A DNA stretch of 64,000 nucleotides from Cricetomys ansorgei. Lineage: Eukaryota; Chordata; Mammalia; Rodentia; Nesomyidae. Positions 46,461 to 58,252 of this stretch are shown here, piece by piece. How positions within the stretch are numbered: the stretch's first letter is position 1; every line of letters starts with the position of its first letter. The stretch covers positions 124,001-188,000 of the forward strand of contig JAMJFZ010000853.1 of the NCBI GenBank assembly GCA_026225945.1. The letters run 5' to 3'. The position numbers and the translations under genes were made by a program. The notes below the pieces were generated by a model, which was given only the letters and a program-made list of their open reading frames with translations, ran no database searches and was not told the origin of the DNA.

Positions 46461-47744
46461 GTCCTGGGGCGCTCCCTGCCCCCTCGTCCGGTCTGCCTGC
46501 TTAGCTCAGCACTGGGGGCGGGGTGGTGTGGGTTACAGGAGACAGAACCAGGTTCACCTTGGCGTCCCTAAACCCACACCTGGCCCAGCTCCTGCAGTGC
46601 GGTACCTTTGGAGCATTAATGGATCCCCAGGCTCCCTTCCGGGTTCTCCCCATCTGCACCCAGCCCACGGGCTTTCCAAACTGCAGGTGCTCTGAGCCTC
46701 CAGGTGACCCCAAGCACTGCCACAGGGAACTGCTTTCCAGGCACAGGCCATCCTGTCCTCATCAGGGCCTCTACTCACACCAGCTCATCTTGGACTCGAT
46801 TAATTCCATTCATCTTTTATCCAGCCCCGCCCGCTGCCGGGACCCTAAGGGAACAAGATGAGCAATGGCTTGTATGGGAGACCGACATTACACTCCTAAA
46901 GCCAGCTATCACCGGGGAACTGGGCTGGAAAAGGAAGAGGCAGGTGTGCCAGGTCTGAGGCAGAACCGCAAGGGAGCCCCAAACCTGTTGAGTTACTCCA
47001 GCAAGCTGCTGGGAAACAGCTGCGGGGCTCCCAGAAACTCTGCAAGGGGAAAATGAGAGTTGCAGGCAAGGAAGCCTGGGAAGAAGAGGCGACATTTTAT
47101 CTCAGTGAGAAGGCAGGCTTCTGAGTAGGAGACAGCATGGTCTATGAGTCATAGCTTCTCAGCCAGCAAGTGGCCAAGCCCTCACCTCGCAGCCTGGCTG
47201 CCTGCCACTCAAACCCTGTCTCCTGGAAGCCTTTCCTGCCACTTGTAACCTCTTTTCCAGGATTTCATCCCTGGCAGGGCGATTGTGGCTACCCATCTGG
47301 TATTTCAGGTCACACTACCCTCTTTGCCTTTCCCACCAGGTGAAGTGCAAGTTCGAAATTTGTGTGTGTGTGTCCTCCTTTCTGTCTGTTTCTGTCATCT
47401 AAAGATCCTTCCTCTGTGAGGCCTACATGCCTTGATTTCTAAAATGGTGGACAGATCCAGAACTGAAGCCAGATTCCAACAGAGTCCTGTAGTGACATAG
47501 TCACCCTTTCCCCGTTGTTTTAAGGATCAAATGAATGATTGATAGGAAGAGTTAATGGTTATAAGGTGCTAACACAGGGTAAGGAGTATAAAACTTGACA
47601 AAGATCAATAGTCTTGCAAATATTTATTTTTTGCTGTAGACATGAGCCTTTGTGGGTGGTAAGAGACCACTGACTTCCACAGTCTGTCCCTACTTTAATT
47701 AATGTCCCCATAAAATTCCCTACCTACTGCTACCAGGATCTGCT

Positions 47745-47880
47745 GACACCCAAGAGGGCTAGGATCAGCTGTTTTCTCTAGGAGTCAGAGGCAGGGGGAT
47801 CTCTGTGAGGGCAGCCCGGCCAGGGTTATATAGTGAGACCCTTTCTGGGGAAAGTTGAAGTAAGACGAAATAAACAAGTA
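47745..47880 (+). repeat. B1 fragment
   Basis: Forward: gagtcagaggcagggggatc and agggttatatagtgagaccc. Confidence 0.7.
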
Positions 47881-48164
47881 AATAAAGCCAGCAGTTCACC
47901 CGGGTTGTCCTCTGCCCCTGTTTCTCTTCCTCCTCCCTACCCTATGGTCTACCCAGAGCTTCTCAGGCACCATTTCTCATGTGTGATTTTAGCATCCCTA
48001 TATATTCCTCTACTGTTTATTTCTCTTCTTCTCCCCTAAACATCCTGGGGACAAGACTATTGTGATGATATTGTCTATTAAATAATACTTAATAGATTAG
48101 TTCAAACAAGAGTTGCTGAGATTTTTATTCCTTTTTAATTAATTAATTTATTTATTAATTTATT

Positions 48165-48290
48165 TATTTATTTTTACTATGTGACTTTGGCTGGCCTGGA
48201 GCTCTCTAGACCAGAACTCACAGATATCCGACTACCTCTCCCTCCTGAGTGCTGGGATTGAAGGCCCTTGCCACCGCATCCAGCCTTGGT
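48165..48290 (-). repeat. B1-like SINE
   Basis: Reverse: ctggcctggagctctctaga and cctgagtgctgggattgaag. Confidence 0.75.
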
Positions 48291-49044
48291 CTCATCTTAA
48301 GAGGCCTGGGAGGAAGGAGGGAAGATGTTACTTAATCCCTGCATTTTTTTTTTTACCTGAGAAGATAAATGAGGATAATGAATGACTTGCAGGAGGCCTC
48401 AGAGCAGGGAAATGGCTAACATAGGCTTAACTATCTGTAGACTGCCCTTTCTGCCACTTCTCCTGGCACAAAATAAACAGGTTTCCACATGCTCATGGAA
48501 AGGAGAAATAAGATGAACACAATGAAAGAAACCCATAGCCCAGTTTTATCTGGTTCTGTAAAGGGTGGCAGAATTTTTTTCCCCCATAATGATGTTACTG
48601 TCACTTGAACACATCAAGCTACATTCTCTGATGGTAGTCAGGCTAAACTTTTAGTCTGCTGCTAATGAGTGGCATACAATTAATCACTGTGATCTTGGCC
48701 AGTGGCTCTAAATCTTTCTAAAATTCAGCCATTTGTCACCTGCAAAATGGGGATGCTTATTCTTATGGCACCTTGTAGCTGTGTTGGTTAATGTTTGCCT
48801 AGTATATAGAGACTCCGAAAAGGATAATTATTTTTTTATGAATATTTGTACAGATCTTACACCTCAAATACGGGTAATCATGGGACTGAAAAGTTTAGTG
48901 AGTTGTGGAAAAGACCATAGCTTGAGTCTCCTTTGGGGCAGCTGATCTTCTGGGACAGCCAGATCTTCTATAGCAGCACCCTGCTCTCTCTCTCCCTCCC
49001 TAAAAGTCAGGTAAGAAAGAAGATCATAGCTTCTAGGGACTCCT

Positions 49045-49218
49045 GGCATCTTTTAGTGCATGCTGCTCTTCCAGAGAATTTGAGTTAGGTTCCCAGCACC
49101 CATGTCGTGACTGCCTGTAACTCTAGTTCCAGGAGTCCCAATACCAGCTTCCAGCCTCTTTAAGATACCCACCCCACCCCCTCTTATACATTTAATACAA
49201 ACAAATCTTTAAAAAATG
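49045..49218 (+). repeat. B2/B3 SINE, 5'-truncated
   Basis: Forward: ctgctcttccagagaatttg, tcccagcacccatgtcgtga and an acaaatctttaaaaaa tail. Confidence 0.85.
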
Positions 49219-49316
49219 TGCACTCTGAGTATTTATAACTGAAATTACAATTTAAATACTTGTAACAACCAGTGGATAAAAGGTTATATGCTTTTGTTGT
49301 TGTTTGGTCTTAAAGC

Positions 49317-49522
49317 AGCGGTTCAAACCTTCCTAATGCTGTGACCCTTTAATACAATTCCTTGTGTTGTGATGACTCCCAATGATAAAGTTATTTTCAT
49401 TGCTATTTCATAACTGTAATTTTGCTACTGTTATGAATTGTAATGTAAATATCTGATATGCAGATGGTCTTAGGTGACCCCATGAAACGGTCATGACCCA
49501 CAGGTTGAGAACCACTGTTGTA
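49317..49522. mobile_element. URR1-like hAT-Charlie DNA transposon
   Basis: Left end agcggttcaaaccttcctaa and right end acaggttgagaaccactg; interior gtaatgtaaatatctgatat. Confidence 0.9.
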
Positions 49523-51400
49523 AAGGATCTTACCACGTTGACCTCTACTAATTCATTTCTGCCAATGGAGAGTGAGATTCCTGATTCCTTTCCATGTACT
49601 GCTAAGCTTTTTTGTTTGTTTGTTTAAAATAAGATAATTTGTTTATTCTTTGACAATTTAATGCAAGTACATAACGCATTCTGATGGTGTTAGACTTTTT
49701 ATTGCTTGCCCACTTGATGTGTATATTGATGCTGCCGGCCCCTTTTATTGCTTTGTGCTTGTCTTTTGCTGCTTGTCTGCATGCAGAAGGTAAAAATCCT
49801 ACCAGGGCAGGGCCTTGTCTGCTTTTATACTCTGAAACCCTAACAGGTAGAACAGTGCCTGCCACAAATTGCTGTTTGTTGAATGAGTGACACAGGAAAG
49901 AAAGGGCGTACTTGAGTTATGGAATGACACAAAATTTGGCGTGATCTGGACGGCTAAAAAGTTTACTGGGAAGTTCAGTAGAGGGATCTCCTGGACTGGC
50001 TTCCTCATACCAAGTCCTGGCTGAGTCACTGACTGGCTTATGGGCAAAGCTTCCCTGCCCATCTGCTTATACCCTGGTGAGGTGACTTTAGGAACCCATG
50101 TCTATGCAGCAGGCATGGGTCACTGTATGGCACCCACCACCTCTGTATTACGCCAACTGCAAGCAGAGCTGGGGGCTGGTCCTGTACACTACTGTATCTC
50201 CAGAACTCAGCACTGCAGAAGGAAGCAGTGAATGAGTATGTAAGAGGAAACCCAGGGCTCTTAATCCCCTCCAAAGTCATTTAAAAAGAAATCTGGACCT
50301 GCTGGAGCCCCAGTACCCTGGCAATGAAGTTGAAGTCTGTCAACAAGTTTCCAGACTCCCCAGTGGGGAACTTCGGCTTACCAGCCATTCTGCCCTGTCC
50401 TCCCCTTTGCTGTAATGGAGACAAAAGTCTTTCATTATGTCTGCATGGCCTAGTAATACCTTACCTGGCCGGTGTTAGCTGAGAAGGGGAAGCGGCCATT
50501 TTTTACTCAAAAGTAATTGTCTTTCTAAAATATCTTGCAGGCTTCTAAGTCCTGGCATGCGTAAAGCTACCCATTCATATTGATAGTAACAGATAGAAGC
50601 AAAGGGGGCCTAGATAGAGAAAAAATAAAGATGCACCAAACAGCTAAAAACTATAAAATAAAAACCTTCTTTGTCTACATGGCACTCTGCTCTGGGGCAG
50701 ATGGAGATCTTATTCAGCTAACAGTGTTAAGTCAAATGTTCTTTCTTAGCAAACAAGATAAGTCGCAGGAGGAAGGACTCCCAACCCCCATCCTGGGCGT
50801 GACTGCATCTACATAGGAAACCTCTGAAGGCCTGAGCAACATCTGCATATCAAAAAACTAGTTGGCTTTTTAAACCTCTTCCCAGAGCAATTTTCTCTCT
50901 TTCTGGGGTGGCCCTTTCCCTGGTAATGTATATTGTCAGCCTCTCCCTCCTTCTCTTCTTGGTGTGGTTTTTCCACTGACAAGGCGCATTGCATTGTCAG
51001 TCTCTCTCTCTTGCCCCTCTCTTTTCTTAACATGTACACTGTTAATTCCTCTGTTAAAAACGCTCCTGCGTTTTACTTCTAAAGCGTGTTCCACGTGTCA
51101 TGTTAAAGCGCATTCGTGCGTGTCATTTCCTCGGGTCCCATAAAAGAAATAACTACCCTGTTCGTTTGTCATTCTTCATTTTTCCTAGGCTCACACTCCC
51201 TCCTATGTAGAGTTTCTGTGAACCCATTTGTGGGAAAGGCTGGTTCCTTCCACAGGGACCTCTGCACAGACCCTCTGCATTCAACATGAACCAAGCCTCA
51301 GGCGAAAAGGCACTTAAGCAGTTGGATCCCTTCTCCAGGGAAGGAAGAAGGACAAACCTAGGCTCCAGATCCAGTTCCATGCCATCATCCTCATCCCTTC

Positions 51401-51580
51401 CACTCCAGCATAAGCAAAATTATAACCCTGCACACTGACCTGCATGCCATTATCATATCCCGGGAGCTCCTGCCTTGAGGGACTTCGCCCCTGGGACCGC
51501 TGACTGTGAATGACAAATCCAAAGTCAGGGTTGCAGAATCAATCAGACCTTTCTTGTGCAGCAGAGGGAGGAAGCAGAGA
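51401..51580 (+). promoter_or_regulatory. Dnajc6: Proximal promoter/5'UTR of the Dnajc6 MKDSENK exon
   Basis: About 180 bp immediately upstream of the start codon, moderately GC-rich and without a SINE. It contains gagggaggaagcagaga directly before the ATG. The transcription start cannot be fixed by eye. Confidence 0.5.
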
Positions 51581-51602
51581 ATGAAAGATTCTGAAAATAA
51601 AG
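51581..51602 (+). CDS. Dnajc6: Dnajc6 (auxilin) first coding exon, MKDSENK isoform
   Basis: ATG AAA GAT TCT GAA AAT AAA G encodes MKDSENK plus the first base of a Gly codon, followed by a strong donor (GTAAGG at 51603). Auxilin isoforms of 913 residues in mammals begin with exactly this peptide and continue GASSPDMEPS. Auxilin is the neuronal J-domain cofactor that, with HSC70, uncoats clathrin vesicles; its PTEN-like and J domains lie in exons outside this window. The exon is on the same strand as Ak4, as expected from conserved gene order. The peptide is short, so the call rests on sequence, donor phase and synteny together. Confidence 0.88.
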
Positions 51603-52329
51603 GTAAGGGGCTGACAGCAGAGGGGAAGCTAAAAGATACTTGGGAAGATGTTACAACATAGATGTGTTTAGTTTGTGCTGATTAGTTTGATGGCTGATTT
51701 GATTACTGGGGTATATTCGTAATTTTTAGTTATGTAATATATGTCCTCTTTACATGACTGTTTTCTAAATACCATGTTATTCGGTTTTCCATGTTTTGCA
51801 ATACTAAGCATACGTATTTTTTGTATTCTTTATTTAGTCTGGGGCTAAGTACATACTTCACTTTTTTAAAAAATCGCTTCCAGAATTTTGATACTTTTAT
51901 TTTAGGGTTGTTTATAATTGTTAATCATTAAATGTAGGGCTTCAGCCAATTATTGGAATAGCTAGAGAAGTTGGGACTTAAACAGTTCAGATTTTCTTGA
52001 GAAGCACTGATGGAGAATCTCCAGAAGAAGGTTCATCTTTTTGGGAGGGCCTTTACCTTGCACAGGGGATATTCCGACGCAAACTCCCCGTCTCCACCAC
52101 CGTCTCTTAAAAAAAAAGGAAAAGAAATAAAAAGTAAATTAAAATAAAGCCCACCAGCATGAATTCTGTTGGAAGGGAAGGCAAGCACAAAAACAGATTG
52201 AAGTGAAAGCCCCCCAACAAGAAGTCTGGAGGATTCCGGGGTTCAAGGCCAAGGCCCTAGCAAATTTCTGCTGCAGCCAGGAGAGGAGCAACAGCCCCCA
52301 GCCTCGCTTCAGAGCACACATGGTCCAGG

Positions 52330-52610
52330 GTCGGGCTTCCTTTGGCATCCTCGGTCCCCCAGATCCTAGCCCCCGCGGAGGGGCCGCGTGCTAGGAGACA
52401 GGCAGCCATCGCCGCAGCCCGGCGCTCGCGTAGGGGTTCAGCAGCGGCTCAGCGTGCCTGCACCCCTAAAGCGGCCGGGGGCCACGCGCTTTGCCCTTGG
52501 CAGGGCGGGTGCGCAGGTGCAGACCGGTGCCAGGTGACCACTCTCCCCAACCCCTGCCTGCTGCCTGCGTGCAGGGTGTCTGCTGTGGCCTTCCCTGCAG
52601 GAGTCTGCCC
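52330..52610. promoter_or_regulatory. CpG-rich block downstream of the MKDSENK exon
   Basis: Dense CpG in cccgcggaggggccgcgtgc, gcagcccggcgctcgcgtag and aagcggccgggggccacgcg stands out from AT-rich flanks. It may be an intronic promoter or enhancer of Dnajc6. No clear exon was identified in it. Confidence 0.5.
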
Positions 52611-52929
52611 TCTGGCTTGTTAAAACTGATGGGCAGTGTGTATGGACTTGATTACTAGGTGATTGAAGTAGCTGTATCTAGCTATTTCTTTGCTATTTAC
52701 TTCTAGTGTAGTAAGAGAACAGACTGTGGATATATTAATTAGTTCTTAGAAAAATTTTGAGATCTGATTTGAGGCCCTGAATATAGTTAGACTTATATAT
52801 GTCTATACTGTGCATACATTACACACACGTACACACACACACTTTGAAATGTGTGTACACTAAAGTTGTTTGGTTCTTTCTATGTTTTAGCTATGTCACT
52901 TATTTCAGGTTTTTTTCTTTAAAAAACAA

Positions 52930-53112
52930 AGATTTACTTTTGCTTTTATGTATGTACACGTGTGTATATCTGTGTGAGTAAATGCCATGTGTCCAGGTGC
53001 CCCTGGAGGTGAAAAGGGACGTTGGAACTCGTGGTGCTGAAGCTATAGGATTGTGGGCTGATGTGTGTATTGGGAATTGTGCATTGGTCCTCTGAAATAG
53101 CAGAATGCACTT
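52930..53112 (-). repeat. B3-like SINE remnant
   Basis: Reverse: atgccatgtgtccaggtgcc, gtggtgctgaagctatagga and ttggtcctctgaaatagcag. Confidence 0.65.
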
Positions 53113-53128
53113 TTTGTTTCTGCTTTTG

Positions 53129-53272
53129 TTTTTTGTGACAGGGTTTCTCTGTTGTAACTCTGGCTGCCCTGGAACTCACTCTGTAGACCAGGCTGGCCTT
53201 GAACTCACAGAGATCTGCCTGCCCCTGCCTCCCAAGTGCTGGGATTAAAGGTGTGTGCCACCACTGCTTGGC
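53129..53272 (-). repeat. B1 SINE with derived variant
   Basis: Reverse B1 with cagggtttctctgttgtaac and tctggctgccctggaactc, the complement of the same ccagagttacaacagag variant seen at 22487 and 30945. Confidence 0.95.
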
Positions 53273-53279
53273 CAGAATG

Positions 53280-53370
53280 CACTTTGCAGCCCAGGCTGGC
53301 CTTGAACTCAGTGTAGTCAGCATTCCTCAGCCTCCCAGCCAGGATTGCAGGCATGACTTACCTAGCCTTG
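53280..53370 (-). repeat. SINE fragment
   Basis: cagcccaggctggccttgaa and agccaggattgcaggcatga. Confidence 0.6.
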
Positions 53371-53399
53371 CTTGCCTTGGCATTCTTCTTTTCTGGTGT

Positions 53400-53515
53400 T
53401 GCCATAAAAACTGGCCTGAAATTTGCCATGTAGACCAGGCTAGCCTGGAAGTTGTGTCAATTCTCCTGCCTCTGCCTCCTGAGTGTTAGGATAACAGTTG
53501 TGATCCACCACTCCG
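53400..53515 (-). repeat. B1-like SINE
   Basis: catgtagaccaggctagcct and gcctctgcctcctgagtgtt. Confidence 0.7.
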
Positions 53516-55167
53516 AGATCACCTTTGCCTCCACTGAGTGTATGTAATTGTGGAGAAGCCAAGAAGGAGGCATGCACTGTACACGCTGAGCTGGGAGGGT
53601 CATTTGAGCCCTGGAGTTCAAGGCTGGCCTGGGGAACAGTGCAACCCTGCATCAAAACCAACACCCCCCAAACCAAAGCCAAACCATTAACAAAAACCTG
53701 GGCTGGCAGATGTTTTAATCAGCACTTAAATGATTTAAAAAATTGAGCTTTTATTGGTACATAGACATCGTATATGGCACTAGGGTTCAAAGGGTTTAAG
53801 TGGTCAAATTATAAGTTGTTTTATAGTCTGGATCTAAACTTTGTCCACTACCCAGCATGCATCATTTTGGTTTCTTCTCCAGTTGCAAGGCTATGTGTTG
53901 TGTTAATCGGACGCAGGAGCTTCCTGCCATGTCTGGTCATTCATTCGGCTCATTCTTTGATCACATGTGCACCTGGCTCTCCTTTCGTCATAGATGCACA
54001 TTAGGTGGTTCTTGAATCTCCAGGAGTGTAAACTGCCCTACTCATGTCCCTAACAGCAGAAAGTGACTGGAAAGTGTTGTCAGTGGTTGTGGATACCGTG
54101 GAAAGGTTTCTCATGATTTCTATCAAAATTAGACCAAGAAACAAACTGGTACTTTCTTTCAGTCTCTTTTGATGTGCTTCCCTCTCCACTTCTGGTATGG
54201 AAGGCGTGCCACACAAGGCGGCCTTGGAGGCTGCAGTGTTCTGTCAGTTACCTGACTACCAGTCTGTTAAGTGCAGTCAGTTTGTGGAAGATCACTGAGC
54301 TGAACATGTAATCTGTTCACTTTTCAGTACGTACAGTATACACCTGAATAGAAATTGTAAAAATGAACGCTTTGATAGTAAATGTCTTTTTTTTTTTGTA
54401 TTTAAATTTAAATTTTGAGGAAGGTTTTGACTGGCCTAGAGCTCAGATACATTCACCAGGTGAGCTTGCAGCCACCCTCATGCCTCCCGAGTGCTGTGAT
54501 GACAAGGACAAGCCACCGTTCCCTGATGATGTCAGGTAGTTTAGAAAAGTGCCAAGGACAAAGTGAGGGGTCATTGATCAAAGTCAGCCTTATTTTGTGA
54601 ATAAGGTCACTGGGGAGGGGACGTTCCCTGGGAGCTGCGGATGGCTCAGAACCACATCAGGCCTTCTGATTCTTACACGTTATACTCTTCCACTTGCTGA
54701 TCAGATAGTAGAGGAATGGATAGCCAGCATGATATAGGCTCTGGAAGGTGCTCGCAAATCCCTGCACACCTGAATGAGTCAGCACCTCCCTCTTTCTGTT
54801 TTTCTGTCTTGCCCTCATCCTCTGTCTCGGCCACTTAAAAACATTTTTGTTTCAAACTGCTACCTTGGAGGCTTTTTAAATTATCACCTAAGAATCATTT
54901 GATGACGTATGCTAGAGAGAGAGGGAGAGACTTCGTGCCTGTGAAATTTAACAAGAGCCTGATTCAAGGTATTCCTGTTCCTCTGGGCCACTTTTAGTTT
55001 TGTGCTTCATTGTTTAAATTTAGGATCAATTTTCCAAGTTGAGGGGGTGGTGGTGGTTTGCAGAAATTGAACCCAGCTGTGACTCCTGCTGCTGCAGGAT
55101 AAATGGGATAATCTGGGAACTGGCTAGGAGAGGGCTAGAGAAAGGGACTTGCCTTAATGCTGCAAAA

Positions 55168-55320
55168 GTAGGATAAAAAGCCAGGCCTGGTGGTGCATGC
55201 CTTTGATCCCAGCACTCAAGAGACAGAGGCAGGTGGATCTGTGAGTTTGAGGCCAGCCTGTTCTACAGAGCAAGTTCCAGGACAGCCAGGGCTACATAGA
55301 GAGACCCTGTCTTAAAAATG
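55168..55320 (+). repeat. B1 SINE
   Basis: Forward B1, standard variant: tggtggtgcatgcctttgat, agccagggctacatagagag. Confidence 0.93.
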
Positions 55321-55604
55321 AACAACCCTCCTGAAAGTAGGGTAAGGGAAGAGAGACAATGACAGCTCTCTCACCTCCTCCCTAGTGAGATGTGGCCTAC
55401 TGAGGATACAGGGATAGGATCTTTGGCTGGGGAACCCAGACTTTAAAATTAAAATACAAATATTTAAAAATTAACCAAAATATTAATAATTACTGAAATG
55501 TTAGCAATCAGCATTGTTAATATCAATATTGATATTAACATCAAGATTCTAAAATATGCAGTTATGTGTCTATGCACACATGTATGTGCATACCCATATG
55601 TCAC

Positions 55605-55945
55605 AGACTATTAACTTCCTGTCACTGTGACAGGACACCTGAGGAAAACCGCCTTATGGGAGGAAAGGCTATTTCGGCCACAGCTGTAGATTTCAGTTCT
55701 TGTCACTGGCCTTATTACTCTGGGCTTTGTTAGCACACAATATATCATGATGGCACACGCTGTGGGTAAAGTCTACTAACCTCTGGCATCCATGGAGGGG
55801 GGGGAGGGATGTCTCCATTGCCAAACTTACTTCCACTGAGTCTTCTTCCCTATGGTTCCACAGCCTCTCCAGGCTTTTAGCATGTTAGTCTTTGAGTGAG
55901 GTTTAATAGCCAAAAGACAGCACATATCTACTGCTCATACATGCA
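55605..55945 (-). repeat. Interspersed repeat related to the 12345 family
   Basis: Starts aacttcctgtcactgtgaca and contains gaggaaaggctatttcggcc and tagtctttgagtgagg. Confidence 0.45.
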
Positions 55946-56279
55946 CACGCACACACCCTCACCTTGGAGCTGGTGTCCATCAAGCTAGATTTGGGTTTCC
56001 CATGTTATTACTTCACTGTCAGCCTGGCTCAGGCTCCTCTTCTTTCTTGTAGTGGTAACCTCTCCAGGCCAGATGTCCTGACCCCAGGTCAGGCCATGAC
56101 TTACTTACTCTCAAGGCCTTCTACATTTTTAACTGCTGTGTAAAAGCTGAACAAGTCTTGGGCTCTTAGTACCCGCTTTCAGATGTGGGATGGGAAAGAG
56201 GAGATGAAAAGAAGGGAGGTAAACAGAAAGGGAGAAAACCACAAGTGGAGAGGTCCCTTACTTTCCTGGAGCCTCATTT

Positions 56280-56345
56280 CTCTTCCCCCACCTTTCCTCC
56301 TCTTTCTCCCCTCCCCTGTCTGTGTGTGTGTTTGTGTGTGTGTGC
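56280..56345. repeat. CT-rich and (TG)n tract
   Basis: Pyrimidine-rich text runs into TGTGTG before a degraded B1. Confidence 0.8.
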
Positions 56346-56384
56346 ACGAGTGTGAGAGAGAAGAAAAAGAGAAGGAGGGAGGAA

Positions 56385-56448
56385 GAGAGGGTCTTACTAA
56401 GTAACTCAGACTGGCCTTCCACTTGTGGCAATTCTCCTGACTGCTAGG

Positions 56449-56483
<35 letters not shown>

Positions 56484-56545
56484 GTGCTGAACCATCAGGA
56501 GAAGGACTTAGTAGAAGTAATCCCACCACACTTGGCAGTTGCTTT
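56385..56545 (-). repeat. B1-like SINE interrupted by (ATT)n
   Basis: Reverse B1 text (gagggtcttactaagtaact, ctgactgctaggatt) is interrupted by an ATT repeat at 56449-56482 and resumes as taatcccaccacacttggc. Confidence 0.75.
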
Positions 56546-56554
56546 CATTTATTT

Positions 56555-56785
56555 ATTTTAAAAACAATTTCACAAGTGTTTTTATGTATCAAGTCTGTGT
56601 TTGGGTGCATGTATGTGGGTACCTGCATGCCGTGTCAAGTGTATGAAGGTCAGAGAACAACGTGTGTGCGCGCACATGTGCTCTAATTAGTAGGCCCCAG
56701 GGGATCCGGCTCAAGATTAGGGTTAGGGTTAGGGTTAGAGCTTTGGTCCGTTGAGCCATCTTGCTGTGGCCCCAGTCTCCTTGCT
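56555..56785 (-). repeat. B3-type SINE interrupted by telomeric repeats
   Basis: Reverse B3-like text (gaaggtcagagaacaacgtg ... ccccaggggatccggctcaa) is broken by TTAGGG repeats and resumes as gtccgttgagccatcttgct. Confidence 0.7.
56717..56738. repeat. Interstitial telomeric repeat (TTAGGG)3TTAG
   Basis: Three perfect TTAGGG units plus TTAG lie in the body of a B3-type SINE and apparently replace part of it. Confidence 0.95.
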
Positions 56786-57230
56786 TTGAAAAGGAAATAG
56801 TAATACTTAGTTCTAAAATTAGAAATAGTACATCGAAAACACCAAGCACAGTACCTGCTAGTGAGTAGGTGAAAAGCACAGATGCTCCGCAAAGGGATTT
56901 ACAAATATCCAGGAACCTGCAAAACCTGCAGAACTATTGGCAATCCGGGTCCTTGGAGGTAATTGCTGCAGAAGTGCCCAAGGCCTGTCTCTGTGCGCAT
57001 GCGCCCTTACCTATTTGTGATTATAGTCTTCTCTTAACTCCGCTTCCCATTTTCTACATTTTTAGTGACCTTAAAATTACAGTTAGACTGACAGGTGTCT
57101 CATCTTGATTACTAGGTCTTCACTTACGAAAATGAGATTTATAAACCGATACTGAATCTCTGAAGTTTACCAGGATGCTGTGTGAGATAATTCAAACTCC
57201 CGGTAAATGATACAGACGGGCCTGCTTTCC

Positions 57231-57250
57231 TCCCTCCCTCCCTCCCTCCT
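57231..57250. repeat. (TCCC)n tract
   Basis: Short CCTC/TCCC run. Confidence 0.85.
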
Positions 57251-57549
57251 CTCCTGTCCCTTCCCTCTTTCTTTTTGCTCATTTCAGTGGAGGAGAGGCT
57301 TCTTTTTGATCTTTAAAGAGAGGAAGCAAGAGGTAGACGAGCCGTTCACTGGCACAGATGTGAGGAAACTGAGTTTCTGTTTCCTGTCTGACCACTGACT
57401 CAGCTGGTCCGCATTCTGTAAAAATGTGAAGAGTAGGTTTATGATAGAACTTGTCACACTGGGTTTGTCTGAGTTTTAGAGCTGTGTGGAGATGCTTTTT
57501 GCATATTAGTAAGATTGTGTCCTGTGTCTGAGCCAAGCCCTTCTCCAGC

Positions 57550-57580
57550 ATGGACAAGGTCTACGTTGGATTCAGCACTG
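57550..57580 (+). CDS. Candidate alternative Dnajc6 first coding exon (MDKVYVGFST)
   Basis: ATG GAC AAG GTC TAC GTT GGA TTC AGC ACT G encodes MDKVYVGFST plus one base and is followed at once by a good donor (GTAAGA at 57581). The donor phase (1) equals that of the MKDSENK exon at 51581, so splicing to the next auxilin exon would stay in frame. The surrounding 150 bp is free of repeats. I have no certain memory of this peptide from known isoforms. A chance ATG with a chance donor remains possible. Confidence 0.45.
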
Positions 57581-58094
57581 GTAAGAAAAAAAAAGAAGAA
57601 TTAGGTGACAGAATAAGAATTAAACTTGAAATTTTATGAATAAAATATTTTTGTACCTTAAAACAAGTAAGACTTAAGATACCATAAAATGCACCGTGTT
57701 GAGATATGCCTAGTGAGAGACTCAGGCTGGGCTGTCAGGGAAGGACCATGTTAATGTGTCAGGAGACCGGAAGAGACGGAAGGAGGATGGTGGACTTTAT
57801 CTCTGGCTCCGGGATTGTAGCTCCTTGCTTTTGTTTCCCTAGTATCTCCAAGGGAGTGTGAGGAAGGCAGCTGAGGGTACAGGCGATGAACTGGTGAACC
57901 ATGTGAACGCTGTCTTCCCCAGTTCCTATGAGACTGAAAGGGGCTCTTGTCAGTGTCAGACTTCACAGGCGCTGAGGTCACTCTGTGTCAACACAATCAC
58001 ATCCCTGTTGTTTTATGTGGAACCTAGCACATGTGAGCTATCCCAGGAGTATTTGTTAAATAATTACTGTGCCGTTTAGTGTACTGTTGGCTTG

Positions 58095-58180
58095 CGTGAG
58101 GGTGCACACCTGCACCACCTGAGCAGCAGCATGGTGAGTTCAAGTCTGCTTGGCTACATAGTTAAAGATAAACACAAACA
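58095..58180 (+). repeat. B1-like fragment
   Basis: gtgcacacctgcaccacctg and gagttcaagtctgcttggct. Confidence 0.55.
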
Positions 58181-58194
58181 GATGAAAGCCGCCC

Positions 58195-58252
58195 CCACCA
58201 CCACCACCACCATCACCACCACCACCACCAGCAGCAGCAGCAACAACAACAA
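58195..58252. repeat. (CAC)n(CAG)n(CAA)n microsatellite
   Basis: Compound trinucleotide repeat growing from the end of the SINE fragment. Confidence 0.95.

Larger units (their letters stand above)
46461..51400. other. Segment between the CpG island and the MKDSENK exon
   Basis: Presumed Dnajc6 intron or 5' flank. Nothing recognised in 46500-47740, 48300-49030 and 49525-51400 apart from simple T or TTTA runs (48138-48175). The 50560-51160 part has LTR-like features (a cataaaag motif and repeated GCGT words) but I could not place it in a family. Confidence 0.5.
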
